24,324 bases of DNA from an uncultured Rikenellaceae bacterium (lineage in GTDB: Bacteria > Bacteroidota > Bacteroidia > Bacteroidales > Rikenellaceae): contig CAMWRR010000004.1 in assembly GCA_947176715.1 (NCBI GenBank), forward strand, positions 1 through 24,324, given 5' to 3'. Below, piece after piece: positions 7,013 to 13,235 of the stretch. Both the position numbers and the translations under genes were made by a program. The notes under the pieces were generated by a model. That model had not been told where the DNA came from and did not search any database. It was given only the letters and a program-made list of their open reading frames with translations. The stretch's first letter is position 1; the number at the start of each line of letters is the position of its first letter.

Positions 7013-7531
7013 TTAACCGTTAAACACTTTGTCGAGCGACACGCCACGGGTCTCGGCTATGCTGTAAGCGTCACGGAGCTCGCCCAATGCGGCTACCGTA
7101 GCCTTAACCAAGTTGTGGGGGTTGGAAGAACCCTTGCTCTTGGCAAGCACGTTGCTGATACCCACGCTCTCGAGAACGGCACGCATCGCACCGCCGGCCT
7201 TTACACCGGTACCGGGAGCGGCAGGACGCAGAAGCACCAGCGAACCGCTGTAACGACACTCCTGTTCGTGAGGTATGGTACCCTTGAGAACCGGAACCTT
7301 GATGAGGTTCTTCTTTGCATCCTCCACGCCTTTGGCGATGGCGGCGGTGACCTCGTTGGCCTTGCCGAGGCCGTAGCCTACGATGCCGTTTTCGTTACCT
7401 ACCACCACGATGGCCGAGAAGGTGAAGGTACGACCGCCCTTGGTCACCTTGGTAACGCGCTGTATGCTCACGAGCCTGTCTTTGAGCTCGATATCGCTAG
7501 TTCTTACTTTCTTTATGTTGCTATTTGACAT
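7013..7531 (-). CDS. rpsE: Small ribosomal subunit protein S5 (uS5)
   Basis: S5 contributes to decoding fidelity and mRNA unwinding at the entry channel. In the 172-residue protein the double-stranded RNA-binding half is seen at about 15-80 (LKDRLVSIQRVTKVTKGGRTFTF; NGIVGYGLGKANEVTAAIAK), and the second half has PAAPGTGVKAGGAMRAVLES near 103-122 and the NVLAKSKGSSNPHNLVKA motif. Length is typical. It lies six bases after rplR and 12 before rpmD. Confidence 0.97.
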   Translation of the reverse strand: MSNSNIKKVRTSDIELKDRLVSIQRVTKVTKGGRTFTFSAIVVVGNENGIVGYGLGKANEVTAAIAKGVEDAKKNLIKVPVLKGTIPHEQECRYSGSLVLLRPAAPGTGVKAGGAMRAVLESVGISNVLAKSKGSSNPHNLVKATVAALGELRDAYSIAETRGVSLDKVFNG

Positions 7532-7537
7532 ATCCCA

Positions 7538-7900
7538 TTAGAATTTAAGGCCGCCCTCTCTGGCAGCGTCAGCTAACATTTTAACCCGACCGTGGTAGAG
7601 ATAACCGTTACGGTCGAACGATACGGTGGTGATGCCCTTCTCGGCAGAACGTTTGGCAGCCAGCTTGCCCACGATGGCGGCAACCTCGCTCTTGTTCTTG
7701 CCGGCAACCTCGCCCGCTATCTCCGCATCTTTGGAAGAGGCGGCTACGAGAGTAGAACCCGACAGGTCATCGATAATCTGAACGTAGATCTGCTTGTTGC
7801 TTCTGAAAACAGACATACGAGGCCTTTCGGCAGTGCCGCTAACCACCTTGCGGATACGCATCTTGATGCGTGCTCTTCTTTGTATTTTATTAAGCGCCAT
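7538..7900 (-). CDS. rplR: Large ribosomal subunit protein L18 (uL18)
   Basis: L18 binds 5S rRNA together with L5. The 120-residue protein begins with the basic stretch MALNKIQRRARIKMRIRK, followed by RPRMSVFRSNKQIYVQIIDD near 27-46 and a C-terminal FDRNGYLYHGRVKMLADAAREGGLKF, all standard for the family. It lies nine bases after rplF and six before rpsE. Confidence 0.97.
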   Translation of the reverse strand: MALNKIQRRARIKMRIRKVVSGTAERPRMSVFRSNKQIYVQIIDDLSGSTLVAASSKDAEIAGEVAGKNKSEVAAIVGKLAAKRSAEKGITTVSFDRNGYLYHGRVKMLADAAREGGLKF

Positions 7901-7909
7901 AATCTATAA

Positions 7910-8467
7910 CTATTTAGCATTAGCAGACTTACCCGCCTTACGTCTGATAACTTCACCGACGAAGCGAATACCTTTACCTTTGTAGGGCTCCGGTTTGCGG
8001 AGAGAACGTATCTTGGCCGCAACCTGACCCAAAAGCTGCTTGTCGGCAGACTTGAGCGTGAGGATGGGGTTACCCTTCTTCTCTGCGAATACCTCCGCCT
8101 TAACCTCTGCGGGGAGCTGCAAATGGATATCGTGAGAGAAACCGAGGCTCATCTCGAGGATCTGACCTTTGGCCTCGACCTTGTAGCCGACACCGATGAA
8201 CTCCTGTTTCTTTTCATAACCTTCCGATACGCCTACGACCATGTTGTGAACCAACGCGCGGTAGAGACCGTGCATAGAACGGTGACGGGGTTGGTTAGTC
8301 GGGCGTGTGAAGACCAGTGAGTCACCCTCCTGCTTTACGGTGATATCAGAATCCACCTTCTGCGAGAGTGTTCCAAGAGGCCCTTTAACGCTTACCGTGT
8401 TATCCGGAGCTATGGTCACGGTAACACCTTTAGGCAAGTTTACAGGAGCTTTACCAATTCTTGACAT
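7910..8467 (-). CDS. rplF: Large ribosomal subunit protein L6 (uL6)
   Basis: L6 lies near the factor-binding site of the 50S subunit. I chose the ATG at 8467, giving 185 residues beginning MSRIGKAPVNLPKGV, because this is the conserved family start; an upstream in-frame ATG at 8494 would add nine residues and overlap rpsH. Two repeated L6 domains are visible: about 1-80 and about 85-175, the second with GVGYKVEAKGQILEMSLGFSH near the start and the KPEPYKGKGIRFVGEVIRRKAGK signature close to the end. Lies 11 bases after rpsH. Confidence 0.96.
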   Translation of the reverse strand: MSRIGKAPVNLPKGVTVTIAPDNTVSVKGPLGTLSQKVDSDITVKQEGDSLVFTRPTNQPRHRSMHGLYRALVHNMVVGVSEGYEKKQEFIGVGYKVEAKGQILEMSLGFSHDIHLQLPAEVKAEVFAEKKGNPILTLKSADKQLLGQVAAKIRSLRKPEPYKGKGIRFVGEVIRRKAGKSANAK

Positions 8468-8478
8468 TTTTCTAAACT

Positions 8479-8877
8479 TTAGTAAATATAACACAATACT
8501 TCACCGCCGACATTCTCGACACGTGCGGTCTTGTCCGTCATGATGCCCTTAGAGGTCGACAAAATGGCGATACCCAGACCGTTCAACACACGGGGCATCT
8601 CGGCGCACGACGAGTAGCGGCGCAGACCGGGACGGCTCACACGTTTGAGGTATTTGATCGCCGGAGTCTTAGTTACCGGGTGGTACTTCAGAGCGATCTT
8701 GATCTGCTCGTGACCGCGTTCGTCGGTAACGAATTTGTAGGCGAGGATGTAACCCTGCTCGTGAAGAATGCGGGTTATCTCCTTTTTCATCTTAGATGCG
8801 GGAGCTTCAACCACCTTGTGGTTGGCTTTCACCGCGTTCCTGACTCTCGTCAGGAAATCCGCAATAGGATCTGTCAT
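8479..8877 (-). CDS. rpsH: Small ribosomal subunit protein S8 (uS8), first gene of a separate unit
   Basis: S8 is a primary 16S rRNA-binding protein; in E. coli it also represses the spc operon. I chose the ATG at 8877 (132 residues, MTDPIADFLTRVRNAVKANH), the conserved start, over an upstream ATG at 8889. The closing half has VLNGLGIAILSTSKGIMTDKTA and GGEVLCYIY, as expected. The unusual point is context: instead of following rpsN closely, it is about 1.9 kb downstream of it, past a strong terminator, and has its own TAnnTTTG-type promoter about 105 bases upstream. It therefore appears to head an independent rpsH-to-rplQ transcription unit. Confidence 0.96.
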   Translation of the reverse strand: MTDPIADFLTRVRNAVKANHKVVEAPASKMKKEITRILHEQGYILAYKFVTDERGHEQIKIALKYHPVTKTPAIKYLKRVSRPGLRRYSSCAEMPRVLNGLGIAILSTSKGIMTDKTARVENVGGEVLCYIY

Positions 8878-8935
8878 TACAAAAAACAATTAGCGAAGCA
8901 GTATATCAACCGCCTGACACACATGCCGTTAGCAC

Positions 8936-8955
8936 AGTATCGGGCCATCGATACT
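8936..8955 (-). promoter_or_regulatory. Hairpin in the rpsH leader
   Basis: AGTATCG at 8936-8942 pairs with CGATACT at 8949-8955 around a six-base loop. It falls some 60 bases before the rpsH start and within the transcript predicted from the promoter at 8982-9012. It could be an S8-responsive or other leader element, but I could not match it to the known S8-binding fold. Function is inference. Confidence 0.4.
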
Positions 8956-8981
8956 TACTCCAGTTAATAACTAAAAGTAGG

Positions 8982-9012
8982 CAAAGGTAAACATTTTTTC
9001 CGATTGCACAAA
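8982..9012 (-). promoter_or_regulatory. Promoter of the rpsH-rplQ unit (Bacteroidota type)
   Basis: On the minus strand, TTTG (9009-9012) is followed after 19 bases by TACCTTTG (8982-8989), matching the Bacteroidota consensus TTTG-N19/20-TAnnTTTG. The start point would be near 8977, giving a leader of about 100 bases before rpsH. The same motif type sits before rpsL, which supports the call. It explains how the second half of the spc genes is expressed despite the terminator after rpsN. Confidence 0.75.
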
Positions 9013-9337
9013 AAAATGTACGCTCATTATGTGGTTTTTAGGCCCGATTCGCGTTCGGATTGTCTACGGTTTGTCCCGTGGTCGATTCCGGATTGTCTTC
9101 CGGTCGTTTTCGGAGCGGATAAGGAGTGTTTCAGACTGATATATCTTTAGGATTACGAGCATGTTCAGCGAAGAAACGGAAGACAAAAACCGTATGCCCA
9201 TAACCGAGCGTTCCAAAATTCGCCTACATCCTGCCTTCTTCAAGATTTTCACGACATCGAAACGGGCAATACGGGCATTATTCGTAGAGTTCTTGCCCAT
9301 GAACAATAAAAAACATGGACTCCACTCTACCATATCA
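9013..9337. other. Non-coding stretch between rpsH promoter and inverted repeat
   Basis: No supported gene. Short open frames exist on both strands (9161-9352 plus, 9064-9333 minus), but they overlap each other, show no family pattern I recognise, and have no convincing start region. The part near 9042-9120 contains loosely repeated CGATTC/CGGATTGTC words. This could be a decayed insertion, but no transposase remnant is recognisable. Confidence 0.35.
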
Positions 9338-9455
9338 GTACCGAGGTCCTAGACTACCTTGCAATATATACGGAGAATGAAGCCCACGCATGACAAAACA
9401 CACGCAGGACATCACATCCATCCATATTGCAACGAAAGTGTCTAGGTTTCGGCAC
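9338..9455. repeat. Imperfect terminal inverted repeats enclosing 56 bases
   Basis: The arm at 9338-9367 and the arm at 9424-9455 are inverted copies: GT(A/G)CCGA, then CCTAGAC, then TTGCAATAT match, with a few mismatches and small gaps between the blocks. The enclosed 56 bases carry no gene. This may be a miniature inverted-repeat element, a large RNA stem-loop, or part of a 3' structure for the exported-protein gene whose stop is at 9546. Only the symmetry is directly seen. Confidence 0.5.
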
Positions 9456-9545
9456 CGGAATGTTAATATGTCCTTGCACATCCGAATTACGGACATGCAG
9501 CTTTCACAAATATAGCGATTTTTATTTTATCTCATACATCATGTA

Positions 9546-10238
9546 TTAATCTTTAACGAACTCCAAGCCGAGAACATATATATGCGGGCTATACTTAAAA
9601 GCGCTGTTAGACATGTCGGGGGTAAACGGATCGGTGCAATATCTCATCACTTTATATTCGGTATCGTACCACGACTCGCCGACAGCCACCAACGGGACCT
9701 TACATTTGTCGGTATCACACACCATATTCTCGAACGGCATAACCTTATAGAACGGTGTCAGCGAATCTCTCTTATCGAAACAGAGCGGAGGGAAACCTAT
9801 ACTCATCTTCCCGTAGATATCTAACTTCACACCTACCTTATTGTCGCCTTCGAGCGGCATCTTTACTATGACCGCCACCTTGTCGTAATAATAGACGGTG
9901 TCGGTATCGGACACGGGCTTGGGCATGGCTTTTGCCATAGCGGCACGTTCGTCCGGGTCGGTAGGGATGAGTGTCGACAGAGTACCCAAACCCAAGTAAT
10001 GTTTGTTCTCATCGGTCAGCTTCCCGTCCTTGTATTCATCCACATAAAACCGCACGTTATAACCGGTACCGGTTATAATCTCGGCCACATCGAAACGGAA
10101 CGGCTTGATACCCAATACATCGAGGCATTCCGAAATCTCCGCCATAGTAATCTCTTCCCTCTTTACGGATGTAGGACTCTGGGCCAAAGCGGACATAGCA
10201 CCGCAAAGCATCGCTAAAAACAACAGACTCTTTCTCAT
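9546..10238 (-). CDS. Exported protein of unknown function, inserted between rpsN and rpsH
   Basis: I do not recognise the function. From the ATG at 10238 the product is 230 residues. It opens with a signal peptide (MRKSLLFLAMLCGAMSALAQ): a basic start, a hydrophobic core and a likely cut after ALA at residue 19. There is no lipobox cysteine in place. The mature part begins TSVKREEITMAEISECLDVLGIK-like sequence, then GYNVRFYVDEYKDGKL and, near the end, ESWYDTEYKVMRYC and HIYVLGLEFVKD. This layout recalls small periplasmic or surface proteins of Bacteroidales (possibly the DUF5041 type; from memory, not checked). The in-frame ATG at 10286 would put 16 extra residues before the signal peptide, so I reject it. 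Its place inside a ribosomal operon is unusual and suggests late insertion. Confidence 0.75.
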   Translation of the reverse strand: MRKSLLFLAMLCGAMSALAQSPTSVKREEITMAEISECLDVLGIKPFRFDVAEIITGTGYNVRFYVDEYKDGKLTDENKHYLGLGTLSTLIPTDPDERAAMAKAMPKPVSDTDTVYYYDKVAVIVKMPLEGDNKVGVKLDIYGKMSIGFPPLCFDKRDSLTPFYKVMPFENMVCDTDKCKVPLVAVGESWYDTEYKVMRYCTDPFTPDMSNSAFKYSPHIYVLGLEFVKD

Positions 10239-10293
10239 ATTCACACAATAGTTAACAATTTTAGTAGTATTTATTACAATATACACGTTGATG

Positions 10294-10337
10294 CAAATAT
10301 ATCAAATTTATACAATACCCGAATAATATATCGCAAA
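10294..10337 (-). promoter_or_regulatory. Possible promoter of the exported-protein gene
   Basis: Two overlapping minus-strand TAnnTTTG matches lie just upstream of the gene: TATATTTG (10294-10301) and TAAATTTG (10303-10310). A TTTG at 10334-10337 is 23 bases from the second, slightly longer than the usual 19-21. Start points would leave a leader of about 50-65 bases before the ATG at 10238. Moderate to weak, since the region is AT-rich. Confidence 0.45.
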
Positions 10338-10535
10338 AAATTTCTCAGGTTTTTAGCGGCGACGGAGAGTGGCCCATACGTCACGCCTCGGGTCCTCCAA
10401 TCGGAAAGGTCTACGGGCCTCGTTGCCCCGGACCGAGTCAAGACGACTTCATATCAATACCCCTGACGATACATCACCACTCCACCGCTGAACATATCAA
10501 AGCTCCCACACCTACCCACACCGCCACACGAACCC
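10338..10535. other. Intergenic stretch without a gene
   Basis: Between the AT-rich upstream region of the exported-protein gene and repeat copy B lies a GC-richer stretch without a supported open reading frame, RNA gene or clear stem. It may be decayed sequence carried in with the insertion. Confidence 0.4.
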
Positions 10536-10697
10536 GAAGTGCTTCAACCCCACGTATACGGCATCACCTTGCATCACGCCTCTCAAAAGGGGCTGTGCCC
10601 CCTCGTTTTGGTTACTTTGTCGAGTGACAAAGGAACTCCCCCGGAAGGGCCCGCCGGGAGGCCCCTCGGAGAGTCCGTCTGAAAACCCAACCCCACC
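10536..10697 (-). repeat. Dispersed structured repeat, copy B (3' of rpsN)
   Basis: Same order of blocks as copy A: GAAGTGCTTCAA edge, GGCATCAC, the GGGGC-TGT-GCCCC hairpin, and the GTTACTTTGTC stem (10611-10621) with GAGT loop and partner 10626-10636. One T-to-G change breaks one pair of the stem here. The CCCGCCGGGAGGC block occurs once (10650-10662). A shared outer edge (CTGAAAA/CTGAAAG ... ACCCCACC) ends at 10697, and the next base begins the inverted copy of the rpsN end. Relative to the upstream ribosomal gene it has the same orientation and place as copy A. Confidence 0.8.
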
Positions 10698-10796
10698 AAG
10701 AAAGCGAGCCGGTAGTTTTTCTACATAAAAAAAGAGGGCTGAATCCAAAAATTCAGCCCTCTTTTTTTATGTAGAAAACTACCAGCTCGCTTTCTT
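10698..10796 (-). terminator. Long palindromic terminator that includes the end of rpsN
   Basis: Arms 10698-10744 and 10751-10796 are complementary over about 46 bases with only one mismatch and one extra T; the loop is CCAAAA. The centre is a classic terminator: GAGGGCTGAAT, loop, ATTCAGCCCTC then seven T on the minus strand. The outer part of the right arm is the last five codons and stop of rpsN; the left arm carries an inverted copy of them. It should end the rpsL-to-rpsN transcript and, being symmetrical with A- and T-runs, may act in both directions. Confidence 0.85.
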
Positions 10797-11048
10797 AACG
10801 CCCGGGATGAGGCCGTTAGAGGCCATTTCGCGGAACTGTATTCGGCTTATGCCGAACAGGCGCATGTAGCCTTTGGGACGACCGGTCATCTTGCAACGGT
10901 TGTGCAATCTGATGGGGTTTGAGTTGCGGGGCAGAGCGGCCAAACCTGCGAAGTCGCCGGCCGCTTTGAGAGCGGCGCGTTTGGCAGCATATTTCTCAAC
11001 GAGTTTAAGACGCTTAACCTCGCGTGCTTTCATCGATTCTTTTGCCAT
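10779..11048 (-). CDS. rpsN: Small ribosomal subunit protein S14 (uS14), long zinc-free form
   Basis: S14 is a late-assembling protein of the 30S head. The 89-residue product (MAKESMKAREVKRLKLVEKY) is the long form without the zinc CxxC pairs, and shows RNRCKMTGRPKGY-like sequence (LHNRCKMTGRPKGYMRLFG near 48-66) and the ending FREMASNGLIPGVKKASW. It is the last gene of the first transcription unit. Its final codons form the base of the terminator stem, so stop codon and terminator are fused: the stop lies inside the palindrome. Normally rpsH follows directly; here it does not. Confidence 0.97.
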   Translation of the reverse strand: MAKESMKAREVKRLKLVEKYAAKRAALKAAGDFAGLAALPRNSNPIRLHNRCKMTGRPKGYMRLFGISRIQFREMASNGLIPGVKKASW

Positions 11049-11053
11049 GACAC

Positions 11054-11608
11054 TTAGTTTTTAGCGTTTTTAAAGGGGATACCGAAGTGCTTGAGCAGAG
11101 CGTAAGCCTCTTCGTCGTTCTTTGCCGAGGTCACGAACGTGATCTCGAGACCGAGGATCTTGCTCACCTTGTCGATATCGATCTCGGGGAATATGATCTG
11201 CTCGGTGACGCCGAGGGTGTAGTTACCCTGACCGTCGAACTTGTCGCTCACACCTTTGAAGTCGCGTATGCGGGGCAGAGATATGGCGATGAGACGTTCG
11301 AGGAACTCATACATACGCTCACGTCTCAGAGTCACGCGTATACCGATGGGCATACCCTTACGCAACTTGAAGTTAGAAATATCCTTACGTGAACGGGTGA
11401 GTACCGCTTTCTGACCGGCGATGAGTGTAAGCTCCTCCTGAGCTGTCTCAATGAGCTTCTTGTCGGCGGTAGCCTGACCGATACCCTGGTTGAGCACAAT
11501 CTTCGTGAGACGCGGAACCTGCATCACGCTTTTGTAACCGAACTCCTTCTGCAAGGCGGGAAGAATCTCCTCTTTGTATTTTGTCTTAAGTGAAGGTACG
11601 TACTGCAT
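11054..11608 (-). CDS. rplE: Large ribosomal subunit protein L5 (uL5)
   Basis: L5 binds 5S rRNA and contacts P-site tRNA. The 184-residue protein starts MQYVPSLKTKYKEEILPALQ, continues with QVPRLTKIVLNQGIGQA near 51-67 and LRKGMPIGIRVTLRRERMYEFLERL, and ends with the conserved VTSAKNDEEAYALLKHFGIPFKN. The length is normal. Its ATG shares one base with the rplX stop (TAATG), indicating translational coupling. In E. coli the S8 repressor site lies at the start of this gene; I did not identify an equivalent here. Confidence 0.97.
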   Translation of the reverse strand: MQYVPSLKTKYKEEILPALQKEFGYKSVMQVPRLTKIVLNQGIGQATADKKLIETAQEELTLIAGQKAVLTRSRKDISNFKLRKGMPIGIRVTLRRERMYEFLERLIAISLPRIRDFKGVSDKFDGQGNYTLGVTEQIIFPEIDIDKVSKILGLEITFVTSAKNDEEAYALLKHFGIPFKNAKN

Positions 11609-11931
11609 TACTTAATCTCCTCCCCTGATTTTTTAGAGTAACGAACTAATTTACCGTTATCACCCATGCGACGGCCTATGCGAGTGGGCTTACCGCTCTT
11701 GGGGTCGACCACCTGAAGGTTGTCGATAGCGATGGGAGCCTCCTGCTTTACGATGCCGCCCTGAGGGTTCTTGGCATTGGGTTTGGTGTGCTTGCTGACC
11801 ATGTTGACACCTTCGACTACGGCACGTCTCTTGTCGACGAGAACCTCGAGCACCTTGCCCTGCTGGCCACGGTTGTCGCCGGCATTGACATAGACGGTGT
11901 CGCCCTTTTTGATATGTAATTTAACTGACAT
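11608..11931 (-). CDS. rplX: Large ribosomal subunit protein L24 (uL24)
   Basis: L24 starts 50S assembly and lies near the tunnel exit. I chose the ATG at 11931 (107 residues, MSVKLHIKKGDTVYVNAGDN), which gives the conserved start; an upstream ATG at 11970 would add 13 residues and run into rplN. The KOW motif spans about residues 8-35 (KKGDTVYVNAGDNRGQQGKV), followed by EGVNMVSKHTKPNAKNPQGG. Overlaps rplE by one base and follows rplN by 19 bases. Confidence 0.96.
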   Translation of the reverse strand: MSVKLHIKKGDTVYVNAGDNRGQQGKVLEVLVDKRRAVVEGVNMVSKHTKPNAKNPQGGIVKQEAPIAIDNLQVVDPKSGKPTRIGRRMGDNGKLVRYSKKSGEEIK

Positions 11932-11950
11932 CTCTTTAAATGTTTTAGGG

Positions 11951-12316
11951 TTACAACACTTCCGGAGCAAGTGAAACTATCTTCATGTAAGAGTCGCGAA
12001 GCTCGCGGGCCACGGGGCCGAAGATACGGGTACCGCGGATCTCGCCCTGGTTGTTGAGAAGAACCACCGCATTGTCCGAGAAACGGATGTAAGAGCCGTC
12101 TGCGCGACGCACCTCTTTGGTAGTTCTGACCACAACCGCCTTAGAGACGGTACCTTTCTTGACATCTCCCGAAGGGGTGGCGCTCTTGACAGCAACCACT
12201 ATTTTATCGCCGATAGATGCGTAACGACGCTTTGTACCGCCGAGCACGCGTATGCAGAGCACCTCTTTGGCACCGCTGTTATCAGCTACTGTAAGTCTGC
12301 TTTCTTGCTGTATCAT
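11951..12316 (-). CDS. rplN: Large ribosomal subunit protein L14 (uL14)
   Basis: L14 forms part of a bridge to the 30S subunit. The 121-residue protein has the family start MIQQESRLTVADNSGAKEVLCIRVLGG, the central GDKIVVAVKSATPSGDVKKG, and the RGTRIFGPVARELRD(S)YMKIVSLAPEVL ending. Length is typical. It begins two bases before the rpsQ stop region ends, that is, with a gap of only two bases, so the pair is probably coupled. Confidence 0.97.
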   Translation of the reverse strand: MIQQESRLTVADNSGAKEVLCIRVLGGTKRRYASIGDKIVVAVKSATPSGDVKKGTVSKAVVVRTTKEVRRADGSYIRFSDNAVVLLNNQGEIRGTRIFGPVARELRDSYMKIVSLAPEVL

Positions 12317-12318
12317 GA

Positions 12319-12573
12319 CTATTTAGCCCTTTCTATTATTTCAACTAATCTCCAACGTTTCGTCTTGCTAAGAGGACGCGTCTCCATAATCTTTACAGTG
12401 TCGCCTTCGTTGCACTCGTTCTTTTCGTCGTGAGCGACGAACTTGGTGGTCTTGTTGACAAACTTACCGTATATGGGGTGCTTTACTTTTCTCTTAACTG
12501 CAACAACGATAGAACTCTGCATCTTGTTGCTGACAACCACGCCGATTCTCTCTTTTCTAAGATTTCTTTCCAT
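12319..12573 (-). CDS. rpsQ: Small ribosomal subunit protein S17 (uS17)
   Basis: An 84-residue OB-fold protein that binds 16S rRNA early in assembly. Landmarks are RKERIGVVVSNKMQSSIVVAV near residues 6-26, KHPIYGKFVNKTTKFVAHDE near 32-50, and GDTVKIMETRPLSKTKRWRL near 58-77. Position between rpmC and rplN is standard, with gaps of 10 and two bases. Confidence 0.97.
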   Translation of the reverse strand: MERNLRKERIGVVVSNKMQSSIVVAVKRKVKHPIYGKFVNKTTKFVAHDEKNECNEGDTVKIMETRPLSKTKRWRLVEIIERAK

Positions 12574-12583
12574 CTTCTTAAAA

Positions 12584-12772
12584 TTAATTTTGTTTCTGAC
12601 GGAGGATAGTGAGCATGCGAGCTATATCCTTGCGCGTTTTGTTGATAGTGGTAGAATTCTCTATCGGTGAGACAGAGTGGTTGATCTTCATCTGATTGAG
12701 AGCGGCTTTCTGAGCTTCAATTCTTTCTGTCAGATCCTGAACCGACAGTTCTCTGATTTCTGCTGTTTTCAT
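12584..12772 (-). CDS. rpmC: Large ribosomal subunit protein L29 (uL29)
   Basis: A 62-residue helical hairpin protein located at the tunnel exit, where it helps dock signal recognition particle and trigger factor. The start MKTAEIRELSVQDLTERIEA and the closing KTRKDIARMLTILRQKQN are characteristic, including the R(K)DIAR(M)LT motif. It lies 11 bases after rplP and 10 before rpsQ. Confidence 0.96.
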   Translation of the reverse strand: MKTAEIRELSVQDLTERIEAQKAALNQMKINHSVSPIENSTTINKTRKDIARMLTILRQKQN

Positions 12773-12783
12773 TTTTCGACAAA

Positions 12784-13212
12784 TTAAATTGAGGTTTCAG
12801 AATAGTCGTGTCTTACGACGAACTTGGTCACGATGGGAAGCTTCTGCGCGCCGAGACGGAGCGCCTCCTTTGCCACCTCCATGGGCACACCCTCTATCTC
12901 TATGAGGATACGTCCGGGGGTAACCGGAGCCACGAACCCTTCGGGAGAACCTTTACCTTTACCCATACGCACTTCGGCGGGCTTCTTGGTTATAGGCTTG
13001 TCGGGGAATATCTTGATCCATATCTGACCTTCACGTTTCATGTGACGCACGATGGCCTGACGGGCAGCTTCTATCTGGCGACCGGTGATCCAGGCCTTAT
13101 CGAGAGCCTTGATACCGAACGAACCGAAAGCCAGCTGGTTGCCTCTCTGAGCCAGACCCTTCATGCGGCCTTTCTGCATTCTTCTGAACTTTGTCTTTTT
13201 TGGCTGTAACAT
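12784..13212 (-). CDS. rplP: Large ribosomal subunit protein L16 (uL16)
   Basis: L16 helps place tRNA in the A and P sites. The 142-residue protein begins MLQPKKTKFRRMQKGRMKGL, then GSFGIKALDKAWITGRQIEAAR near 31-52 and RMGKGKGSPEGFVAPVTPGRI near 82-102, all family landmarks, and has the normal length. It follows rpsC by 23 bases and precedes rpmC, the standard S10 order. Confidence 0.97.
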   Translation of the reverse strand: MLQPKKTKFRRMQKGRMKGLAQRGNQLAFGSFGIKALDKAWITGRQIEAARQAIVRHMKREGQIWIKIFPDKPITKKPAEVRMGKGKGSPEGFVAPVTPGRILIEIEGVPMEVAKEALRLGAQKLPIVTKFVVRHDYSETSI

Positions 13213-13235
13213 GATTTTCTATTTTTTTAGTCTGA

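Noticed and set aside
8468..8494. Upstream starts for rplF (8494), rpsH (8889) and rplX (11970)
   Set aside because: Conserved family starts (MSRIGKAPV, MTDPIADFL, MSVKLHIKKGD) lie at 8467, 8877 and 11931, and the longer forms for rplF and rplX would overlap the preceding genes.
9064..9352. Small overlapping frames on both strands (89 and 63 residues) between the inverted repeat and the rpsH promoter
   Set aside because: They overlap each other, have no recognisable family, no clear promoter or start context, and the region looks like decayed non-coding DNA.
9507..9514. CAAATATA as a minus-strand -7 element (TATATTTG) downstream of the exported-protein gene
   Set aside because: There is no TTTG at the proper distance and no gene starts within about 600 bases; the better-spaced promoter at 8982-9012 explains rpsH.
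10239..10286. Longer start for the exported-protein gene at 10286
   Set aside because: It would add 16 residues before an otherwise complete signal peptide and lie almost on top of the predicted transcription start.
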